Below are positions 1 to 5,006 of a stretch of 5,006 nucleotides of DNA, piece by piece (position 1 is the stretch's first letter; each line of letters opens with the position of its first letter). Below the pieces are notes generated by a model, which was not told the origin of the DNA, did no database searches, and worked only from the letters and a program-made list of their open reading frames with translations. Position numbers and translations under genes: made by a program. The stretch is from Clostridia bacterium (GTDB lineage: Bacteria > Bacillota > Clostridia > Oscillospirales > Acutalibacteraceae), in NCBI GenBank assembly GCA_017534365.1, contig JAFWCS010000035.1:1-5006 (forward strand). The letters are read 5' to 3'.

Positions 1-20
1 AATGCAGTACTTATTGTCTA

Positions 21-704
21 TTAAATGAGCGATACGATCGCATCGGAAACCGCGTTCAGTCCGCTCTGTTGAAACGCAGCCGCCAGCGCAGTTTCCGGGA
101 ACAGCTGGGATACGGCGGCAAGACCCAGAATGCAGATCAGCACCCAGACAACACCCTTGAGCGCGCCGATCGCGCCGCCGATCGACCGGTTGACCGTTTT
201 GAGCACCGGCAGCTTGAACACCAGATCGATCACCGCGATCGCAACCGCCATCAGCAGCCGCAGCACCAGAAACAGCGCCACGAACGCAGCCAGATGCATC
301 AGCCCATTGAGCAGCACCTGCTCCACAGCCGTGGTGAGGCGCTCCGCGACCGCCGGCACATCCGCAGAGGCGGACACGCCCTGCACCAGCTCCGGCAGTG
401 ACACGCCGGCTGTCGAAGCAGCCTGCGCGACCGGCGCGGGGATCGCGTCGACGATCGCCTGCGCGCCGCCGTCCAGATGGCTCTGAATCGCGCCGCTCAC
501 CGCCTTGACGATCGCGGGGTGCACAAAGGTTCTGTTTGCCCAGACCGCAAGGGGATCGCAGTATTCTTTGGCAATGATCACGCAAAGCAGGCCGGCAAGC
601 AGGGACAGTATGGTTTTTACAAAGCCGCGGAAATGGCCGATCACGATCGCGGCGACCAGCACCGCAAGCAGAAACGCATAAATGCCGAGCGTCAACGGCT
701 CCAT
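21..704 (-). CDS. CvpA family integral membrane protein
   Basis: This 227-residue product resembles the CvpA (colicin V production protein) family. Members are inner-membrane proteins linked in Gram-negatives to colicin V export and bile-salt/envelope stress resistance; the biochemical role is unresolved. Hydrophobic helices lie at about 7-24, 30-46, 135-159 and 181-199. Family marks are the HFRGFVK motif between helices 1 and 2 (25-30) and NRSIGGAIGALKG (172-184) leading into the last helix. Residues about 50-130 form an Ala/Val-rich loop, longer than in short enterobacterial CvpA. The ATG at 702-704 has AGGGAGG 9 bases upstream; a TTG six bases earlier is only 3 bases from that site and is less likely. 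A 15-base gap separates it from the preceding gene, whose stop codon supplies the first base of the ribosome binding site. The TAA is at 21-23. Confidence 0.87.
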   Translation of the reverse strand: MEPLTLGIYAFLLAVLVAAIVIGHFRGFVKTILSLLAGLLCVIIAKEYCDPLAVWANRTFVHPAIVKAVSGAIQSHLDGGAQAIVDAIPAPVAQAASTAGVSLPELVQGVSASADVPAVAERLTTAVEQVLLNGLMHLAAFVALFLVLRLLMAVAIAVIDLVFKLPVLKTVNRSIGGAIGALKGVVWVLICILGLAAVSQLFPETALAAAFQQSGLNAVSDAIVSLI

Positions 705-713
705 ACGCAAACG

Positions 714-720
714 CCTCCCT
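714..720 (-). promoter_or_regulatory. Ribosome binding site deciding the cvpA-family start
   Basis: AGGGAGG starts with the last base of the upstream TAA stop codon and ends 9 bases before the ATG at 702-704. The alternative TTG at 708-710 would be only 3 bases away, too close for normal initiation. Confidence 0.75.
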
Positions 721-1889
721 TAATAGCGGCGGATCACGCCGTTTTCGACCGTGTAGATCCATCTGCCGGCCGAAAGCAGCTGCGTGACCTCGCCGGCCGC
801 GTCCGCCGCGCGTTTTTCAACGCCCTTGGCAGAATACGCCGTGATCCGGCTGCCGTCCGCAAGCGCAAAGCCCGCGCGGGAGACCGCGTAGCCGGACGGC
901 GCAAATTCCGTCGTGATCTCGCAGGTCTTTTTTCCCTTGGCGTTCAGCCGCACGACGGTCGCCTTCGCGCCGCCGAGCGCGTCATAGCAGAGCAGAACGT
1001 CGCCGCTGTCATCCGTCTCAACGTCGTTGAGACTGTCCGCCGTATAAGTCAGAACGGTCACCTTGTCGCCCTTGCGGGTGAGCGCGACGGTCTGATTGTC
1101 GCCGACGGCGATCAGCCTGCCCGCAGAGGTGAAGAGCACCTTGAGCATCAGCGTACCGGGATATCTCTGCTCGAGCAGCGGCGCGCTGCCGTCCGTGCGG
1201 AAGAGCAGCAGGCGGGTATAGATCTCGGCGTTTTCCGCGCCGACCGCGAGCACGGCAACCAGCTTGCCGTTGTCGGAAAGCGCAACCGAGGAAATGCGTT
1301 CCTGCGCGCAGTCCCACCGAAACTGCAGCGCCTGCCGCCGGTTAAAGACCTGCACGGTGCTGCGCGACTTCTCCCCCGCCGTGACGGTCGCATAGGAACC
1401 GTTCGCGGCCAGCGCCGCCGTTGCGACGCCTGAAAGGACGTCCTGCCTGAGCAACTGACGGCTGCGGGAGAGCATCACAAGCGAGCCGGTCGTGTTGCTG
1501 TAGATCAGCGCCCGCCCGTTGCGGATCACCGCGCGGCTGTCCGCGCAGGGCAGCGACGCGACCTGCACCGTGTCGGCGGAGCCGTCGAGCACCGTGCAGC
1601 TCTCCCGGGTGAGCACCAGCGGATCCCTACCGATCATTGCAATGTGCCGGGTCTGATAGGCTTCCAGCGTGTAAGGATAACCCTGCCCCTTGCTGAACAG
1701 CATACGCACGTCGTGCGCGGCGTCGTTCAGATGCGAGGACGCCACTTCGCCCATGAGCCGCACGCCAAGCAGCAGCAGACCGAGGGCGGCGATCACGATC
1801 AGCGGAATGCGCAGCGCCCGCAGCACTTTTTTCAGCAGGAGCCAGAAGCGCTCCCTGTTCAGATTGACGATATTATTCTTCTCTGCCAT
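720..1889 (-). CDS. DUF5711-type membrane-anchored protein with predicted extracytoplasmic beta-propeller-like domain
   Basis: Function is unknown. The 389-residue product has a basic N-terminus (Lys20, Lys21, Arg24, Arg27), one hydrophobic segment at about 28-47, and then a long domain of about 340 residues. By the positive-inside rule this domain should face outward. It shows repeated beta-strand stretches separated by Asp/Gly/Asn turns, for example LSDNGKLVAVLAVG (205-217), FTSAGRLIAVGDN (253-265), DDSGDVLLCYDA (293-304) and SAGRWIYTVENG (373-384). This blade-like pattern resembles a WD40/quinoprotein-like propeller. Architecture and context match the clostridial DUF5711 family; this is recognition from memory, not a search. 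I chose the ATG at 1887-1889 because GGAG lies 9 bases upstream; an earlier in-frame ATG at 1926-1928 has no ribosome binding site and lies deeper within truA. It could be an envelope scaffold or sensor. No catalytic motif is visible. Confidence 0.8.
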   Translation of the reverse strand: MAEKNNIVNLNRERFWLLLKKVLRALRIPLIVIAALGLLLLGVRLMGEVASSHLNDAAHDVRMLFSKGQGYPYTLEAYQTRHIAMIGRDPLVLTRESCTVLDGSADTVQVASLPCADSRAVIRNGRALIYSNTTGSLVMLSRSRQLLRQDVLSGVATAALAANGSYATVTAGEKSRSTVQVFNRRQALQFRWDCAQERISSVALSDNGKLVAVLAVGAENAEIYTRLLLFRTDGSAPLLEQRYPGTLMLKVLFTSAGRLIAVGDNQTVALTRKGDKVTVLTYTADSLNDVETDDSGDVLLCYDALGGAKATVVRLNAKGKKTCEITTEFAPSGYAVSRAGFALADGSRITAYSAKGVEKRAADAAGEVTQLLSAGRWIYTVENGVIRRY

Positions 1890-2649
1890 CGTTTTCTTCT
1901 CCGCGCCCTTCCGGGGCATAAAATACATGATTCAGAAACAGGCCGTGCGCCGGCGCGGTGAAGCCCGCCCGGCCGCGCTCGCCCGATGCGAGAATGGCGG
2001 GAATGCAGCCCTGCGGCAGTTTGCCGCCCGCAATCTCGAGGAGCGTGCCGGTCATGATCCGCACCATGTTGTAGAGGAAGCCGTCTGCCGTCACGCGGAA
2101 GATCACAAGGTCGCCCTCCCGCTCGACGGCGGCCGCCGTCACCGTGCGCACGTGGTCCTCCACGCTGCCGCCGGCGGCGCAGAAGGCAGAATAATCATGC
2201 GTGCCGAGATAGGCCTGCGCCTCGGAATGCAGCAGCCCGGCGTCCAGCGGATATTTAAAATGGTACGCGTATTTATAAAGAAACGGATGCTTCTGCGGCG
2301 CATTCCAGATGCGATAAACGTATTCCTTCGCCGCGCAGTCGTAGCGCGGATGGAATTCCGCCGGCATCTCGCGGCAGGCGGAAACGGCGATATCGCGCGG
2401 GAGCAGGGCGTTGAGCGCCTGCACCAGCGTTTCGCAGGCGATCGCGCTTTCCGTGCGCAGCGTGCAGCAGTATTCATTGGCATGCACGCCGGCGTCCGTG
2501 CGGGAGCAGCCGGTCAGCGGCTCGCGCCGCCCGCAGATGCGTTCCGCCGCATCCTGCACGGTCTGCTGCACCGTTACCGCGTTGGCCTGCACCTGCCAGC
2601 CGTGGTAGGCGGTGCCGTCAAAAGCAAGAGTCAGCAACAGATTTCTCAT
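1873..2649 (-). CDS. truA: tRNA pseudouridine(38-40) synthase TruA
   Basis: This cytoplasmic enzyme isomerises uridine to pseudouridine at positions 38, 39 and 40 of the tRNA anticodon arm. The 258-residue protein has the family blocks in order: LAFDGTAYHGWQ (8-19); GCSRTDAGVHA (47-57) with the catalytic Asp52; FHPRYDCAAKEYVYRIW (99-115), with Tyr110 as the likely active-site Tyr stacking on the target base; and FLYNMVRIMTGTLLEIAGGK (191-210). The C-terminal LFLNHVFYA closes the domain, followed by a short acidic tail. Length is normal, so the gene looks intact. The ATG directly follows the ecfT TAA, and the preceding bases show no Shine-Dalgarno match. No alternative start would keep the N-terminal block, so translation probably depends on ribosomes finishing ecfT. 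truA next to ecfT is a conserved Firmicutes arrangement with no known functional link to vitamin uptake. Its 3' end overlaps the next gene by 17 bases. Confidence 0.97.
   Translation of the reverse strand: MRNLLLTLAFDGTAYHGWQVQANAVTVQQTVQDAAERICGRREPLTGCSRTDAGVHANEYCCTLRTESAIACETLVQALNALLPRDIAVSACREMPAEFHPRYDCAAKEYVYRIWNAPQKHPFLYKYAYHFKYPLDAGLLHSEAQAYLGTHDYSAFCAAGGSVEDHVRTVTAAAVEREGDLVIFRVTADGFLYNMVRIMTGTLLEIAGGKLPQGCIPAILASGERGRAGFTAPAHGLFLNHVFYAPEGRGEENDGREE
1899..1902 (-). promoter_or_regulatory. Ribosome binding site deciding the start of the DUF5711-type gene
   Basis: GGAG (within GCGGAGAAGA) lies 9 bases before the ATG at 1887-1889, inside the 3' end of truA. The longer in-frame start at 1926-1928 lacks such a motif, which favours the shorter protein. 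Confidence 0.65.
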
Positions 2650-3465
2650 TTAAATCACAGCCGTAAATAAATGATTGAGGACGATCACCCCGGCGGTCAC
2701 CGCCGCACAGACGATCAGCAGCAGGATATCCCTGACCGCAAGCTTCATCTGCTTCATGCGGGTGCGTCCCTCGCCGCCGGTGTAGCAGCGGCAGGTCATG
2801 GCGAAGGCCAGCTCATAGGCGCGGCGGAAGGCCGACACCATCAGCGGGATGAAGATCGGCACAAGCGCCTTCGCCCGCTGCAGCAGACCGCCGGATTCAA
2901 GATCGGCGCCGCGCGCCTTCTGCGCGTTCATGATGCGCTCGATCTCCTCGATCAGCGTCGGGATGAAGCGCAGCGCGAGCGTCATCATCATCGCCAGGGT
3001 ATGCACCTTGATTTTAAAGACCTTCAGCGGCGAAAGCAGCCGCTCCAGCCCGTCGGTGAGCATGGTCGGCGTGGTCGTGTAGGTCAGCAGCGAACTGATG
3101 ACCACCAGCACGATGATGCGTACCATCGTGAACAGCGCGGTGTTGACGCCCTTTTCGGTCACGGTGATCCTCCACCATTCCAAATAGGTCGCGCCGCCCT
3201 TGTTATAGAAGACGTTCAGGATCGCCGTGAAGATCAGGATGACGACGATCGGCTTGAGGCTCTTGAGGATCATTTTCAGCGGCACCCGGCTGAGCAGCAC
3301 GGCAACGAGCGCCGTGAGGGTAATCAGGCCGAGCGCAAAAAAGCTCTTGCAAAGGAAGATGACGACGATCAGCCAGAACGTCGCGGCCAGCTTCGCGCGC
3401 GGATCCATGCGATGTAGCACGGATGAGCCCGCATAGTATTGACCGATCGTGATATCGCCGATCAT
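2650..3465 (-). CDS. ecfT: Energy-coupling factor transporter transmembrane protein EcfT
   Basis: EcfT is the membrane scaffold that links the EcfA1/EcfA2 ATPases to interchangeable substrate-binding S components. The chosen ATG gives 271 residues, close to family length. The N-terminal TIGQYYAGSSVLHRMDPRAK block (about 6-25) is the family hallmark. Hydrophobic segments lie near 26-58 (two helices), 71-87, 108-128 and 246-265, with the long cytoplasmic coupling-helix region between about 135 and 232. The first coupling motif is Ala-Arg-Gly (184-186). The second position reads Cys-Arg-Cys (225-227), followed by the conserved YTGGEGRTR. The ATG at 3463-3465 forms an ATGA overlap with the ecfA2 stop and sits 6 bases after GGAGGTG. 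A GTG nine bases earlier lies inside that ribosome binding site and is unlikely to be the start. The TAA stop abuts the truA ATG. The protein is also called CbiQ-like; its substrate cannot be inferred because S components are encoded elsewhere. Confidence 0.95.
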   Translation of the reverse strand: MIGDITIGQYYAGSSVLHRMDPRAKLAATFWLIVVIFLCKSFFALGLITLTALVAVLLSRVPLKMILKSLKPIVVILIFTAILNVFYNKGGATYLEWWRITVTEKGVNTALFTMVRIIVLVVISSLLTYTTTPTMLTDGLERLLSPLKVFKIKVHTLAMMMTLALRFIPTLIEEIERIMNAQKARGADLESGGLLQRAKALVPIFIPLMVSAFRRAYELAFAMTCRCYTGGEGRTRMKQMKLAVRDILLLIVCAAVTAGVIVLNHLFTAVI

Positions 3466-4325
3466 GCGCGCCACCTCCCCCCGAGCGCCCTGAGCGCGCG
3501 CACGCCGTCCTCAACGGTGTAGATATTCGTCGGCACCGGGAGGCCCTGCGCATGCAGGCGGGCAAAGATCTCCGTGATATCCGGCACGTTCAGGCCCATC
3601 TCCCGCAGCGCGTCACCCTGCGAATAGACCTCGTCCACCGTGCCCTGCATGGCGATCTTCGCGTGATTCATCACGACCACGCGGTCGGCCAGCGAAGCGA
3701 TATCCTCCATGCTGTGGGAGACGATCATCACGGTGCTGCCGGTTTCGGCGCGGTAGCTGCGGATGAGCGCCATCAGATCCCTTCTGCCGCGCGGATCCAG
3801 CCCGGCCGCCGGCTCATCGAAGATCAGCACCTCCGGCTCCATGGACATCACGCCCGCGATCGCCGCCCGGCGTTTTTCGCCGCCGGAGAGATCGAACGGG
3901 GATTTTTCGAGCAGCGCCGGCGTCAGGCCGACGAATTCCGCCGCCCGGCGCACACGCGCGTCGATTTCCTCCTTCGACAGCTTCATATTCCCGGGGCCGA
4001 AGGCGATATCTTTATAAACGGTTTCTTCAAACAGCTGATATTCGGGATACTGGAAGCACAGGCCGACCTTGAAGCGGCTCTGACGCAGGGTCTCCTTATC
4101 GCGCCAGATATCGACGCCGTCCACAAGGACCTTGCCCTCCGAGGGCTTGAGCAGGCCGTTGAAATGGGAGATCAGCGTGCTCTTGCCGGAGCCGGTGTGG
4201 CCGATCACGCCCACCAGCTCGCCGCGTTCGATTGCGAGGTCCACGTGGTCCACGGCGGCGACCTGCTGCTGCGTTCCCTTTGCGTAATAATGGGTCAGGC
4301 CGACGGCCTCGATCGCATAGCTCAT
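3462..4325 (-). CDS. ecfA2: Energy-coupling factor transporter ATPase EcfA2
   Basis: This 287-residue protein is the second ATPase of the ECF module. It pairs with EcfA1 to hydrolyse ATP and drive conformational change through EcfT. All nucleotide-binding motifs are present: Walker [10 protein letters not shown] (residues 42-50), Q-loop Gln92 in FQYPEYQLF, signature LSGGE (146-150), Walker B VLIFDE (166-171), D-loop AGLD (174-177) and the switch His204 in VSHS. AGLDP and the [13 protein letters not shown] block are typical of EcfA2 and separate it from the neighbouring EcfA1. Length is normal for the family. The signature has Glu where many EcfA2 proteins have Gln, and DEPAAGLD replaces the usual DEPTAGLD; neither change should abolish activity. 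The C-terminal tail (about 245-280) parallels that of EcfA1, consistent with ancient duplication. The ATG overlaps the ecfA1 stop as ATGA and is preceded by AGGGGGTGA at a 6-base spacing. Confidence 0.97.
   Translation of the reverse strand: MSYAIEAVGLTHYYAKGTQQQVAAVDHVDLAIERGELVGVIGHTGSGKSTLISHFNGLLKPSEGKVLVDGVDIWRDKETLRQSRFKVGLCFQYPEYQLFEETVYKDIAFGPGNMKLSKEEIDARVRRAAEFVGLTPALLEKSPFDLSGGEKRRAAIAGVMSMEPEVLIFDEPAAGLDPRGRRDLMALIRSYRAETGSTVMIVSHSMEDIASLADRVVVMNHAKIAMQGTVDEVYSQGDALREMGLNVPDITEIFARLHAQGLPVPTNIYTVEDGVRALRALGGRWRA
3472..3478 (-). promoter_or_regulatory. Ribosome binding site deciding the ecfT start
   Basis: GGAGGTG on the minus strand lies within the last codons of ecfA2, 6 bases upstream of the ATG at 3463-3465. 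The GTG that could extend the frame by three codons is the last three bases of this motif, so the ATG is the better start. Confidence 0.75.
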
Positions 4326-5006
4326 CCGGCGTCACCCCCTGCCCGCGCGGCGATCTGCGTCACGCAATCCTCGATCGTCAGCACGCTTCCTGGGATGCCG
4401 AGCGCATGGCAGAGCGCCGTCGCCTGCGGCACGTCCAGCCCGTAGCGGCGCACGGTCTCCACCTGCGCAAACACCTGCGCTGGGGTCCCCTGCATCACGA
4501 TACGGCCGCTGTCCATGACGACCACGCGATCCGCCGCAACGGCTTCATCCATGAAATGCGTCACAAGGATTACCGTGATGCCCAGCTCTTTGTTCAGGCG
4601 GTGGACGGTCGCCATGACCTCCTCGCGCCCCTTCGGGTCGAGCATCGCCGTCGGCTCGTCGAGCACGATGCAGTCTGTCTGCATGGCCAGCACGCCGGCG
4701 ATCGCTACACGCTGCTTCTGCCCGCCGGAAAGCTTATGCGGCTCGCGCAGGCGGAAGTCATACATGTTGACCGCCTTGAGGGCCTCATCCACGCGGCGGC
4801 GGATCTCTCTCGGCTCCACGCCGAGATTCTCCGGCCCGAAGGCAACGTCATCCTCCACGATCGTAGCGACGATCTGGTTGTCGGGATTCTGAAACACCAT
4901 GCCCACCGTGCGGCGGATGTCCAGCAGCTTTTCCTCGTCGGCAGTATCCATGCCCTGCACCAGCACCCGTCCCTCGGAGGGGACAAGGATGCCGTTCAGA
5001 CACTTG
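4322..5006 (-). CDS. ecfA1: Energy-coupling factor transporter ATPase EcfA1 (5' end outside window)
   Basis: This is one of the two ATPases that power an ECF-type vitamin/metal importer on the cytoplasmic face of the membrane. The reading frame runs off the right edge. The visible part begins in the helix after Walker A (Lys-Cys-Leu-Asn-Gly), so about 50 N-terminal residues, including Walker A, are missing. Visible motifs are the Q-loop VFQNPDNQ (Gln at 4889-4891), the signature LSGGQ (4718-4732), Walker B IVLDEP (Asp-Glu near 4655-4660) and the switch His in VTHFMDEA (4556-4558). The D-loop region TAMLDPKGR is typical of EcfA1 rather than EcfA2. The C-terminal tail with a TIEDC motif matches the extra C-terminal domain of ECF ATPases. 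A GTG codon at 4964-4966 is an internal Val, since similarity continues upstream of it. The TGA stop overlaps the ecfA2 ATG. The older name cbiO is often used, but nothing here points to cobalt specificity. Confidence 0.95.
   Translation of the reverse strand, partial: KCLNGILVPSEGRVLVQGMDTADEEKLLDIRRTVGMVFQNPDNQIVATIVEDDVAFGPENLGVEPREIRRRVDEALKAVNMYDFRLREPHKLSGGQKQRVAIAGVLAMQTDCIVLDEPTAMLDPKGREEVMATVHRLNKELGITVILVTHFMDEAVAADRVVVMDSGRIVMQGTPAQVFAQVETVRRYGLDVPQATALCHALGIPGSVLTIEDCVTQIAARAGGDAG
4332..4340 (-). promoter_or_regulatory. Ribosome binding site of ecfA2
   Basis: On the minus strand AGGGGGTGA ends 6 bases before the ATG that overlaps the ecfA1 stop codon. It lies inside the end of ecfA1, so ecfA2 can be translated independently as well as by coupling. 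Confidence 0.7.

Noticed and set aside
1..20. Possible terminator downstream of the CvpA-type gene.
   Set aside because: The 20 visible bases contain no GC-rich inverted repeat followed by a T run on the minus strand; a terminator could lie beyond the edge.
477..1433. Long plus-strand open frame of 318 codons opposite the DUF5711-type and CvpA-type genes.
   Set aside because: It is rich in Arg, His, Gln and Ala with no recognisable motif, and it lies antisense to well-supported genes. GC-rich codon use opens such shadow frames. The same applies to plus-strand frames at 1690-2670, 2671-3417 and 3552-4445.
1887..1928. A longer form of the DUF5711-type protein starting at the ATG at 1926-1928.
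   Set aside because: No ribosome binding site precedes it, and it would deepen the overlap with truA to 56 bases. The ATG at 1887-1889 has GGAG at good spacing.
35..4863. The palindrome CGATCG occurs about 15 times by hand count (for example 35-40, 167-172, 179-184, 236-241, 452-457, 509-514, 644-649), with seven copies in the CvpA-type gene and none between about 650 and 2438. It recalls the cyanobacterial HIP1 repeat.
   Set aside because: In the CvpA-type gene the copies fall in one reading phase as GCG-ATC-G or TCG-ATC-G, encoding Ala-Ile or Ser-Ile before Val, Ala or Gly. Preferred codons in hydrophobic helices explain them. A codon-preserving shuffle of the genome would be needed to show true enrichment.
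2650..4966. A cobalt- or nickel-specific (cbiMNQO-type) transporter, suggested by the older CbiO/CbiQ names.
   Set aside because: Two different adjacent ATPase genes plus EcfT next to truA, with no substrate-binding component nearby, match the shared group II ECF module rather than a dedicated metal importer.

Overview
The window holds six genes, all on the minus strand and packed almost without gaps. In transcription order (right to left) they are ecfA1 (its 5' end lies beyond the window), ecfA2, ecfT, truA, a membrane-anchored DUF5711-type protein, and a CvpA-family membrane protein. The DNA looks GC-rich (roughly 60% by eye), with strong purine-rich ribosome binding sites and clostridial-type protein sequences. 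The ecfA1-ecfA2-ecfT-truA order is the classical Firmicutes arrangement. Together these suggest a GC-rich member of the Clostridia, such as an Oscillospiraceae/Ruminococcaceae-like gut bacterium. That assignment is inference; no marker in the window fixes the genus.

Right part (about 2650-5006): the three genes of the shared (group II) energy-coupling factor module. EcfA1 and EcfA2 are the paired ATPases, and EcfT is the membrane coupling protein that joins them to separately encoded vitamin- or metal-binding S components. No S component is encoded here. ecfA1/ecfA2 and ecfA2/ecfT each overlap by four bases (ATGA).

Middle part (1873-2649): truA, the tRNA pseudouridine synthase for positions 38-40. 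It begins directly after the ecfT stop codon, with no recognisable ribosome binding site.

Left part (21-1889): in many Firmicutes the ribosomal genes rplM-rpsI follow truA. Here two envelope-type genes follow instead: a single-pass membrane protein with a predicted extracytoplasmic beta-rich (propeller-like) domain, and a CvpA-family multi-pass membrane protein. Each has its own strong Shine-Dalgarno sequence, placed within or directly against the preceding gene.

No promoter, terminator, RNA gene, repeat array, mobile element or CRISPR was found. Intergenic space totals only about 15 bases between genes, plus 20 bases at the left edge. The six genes most likely form one transcription unit that starts upstream of the window. 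I see no convincing new system. The least understood part is the DUF5711-CvpA pair.
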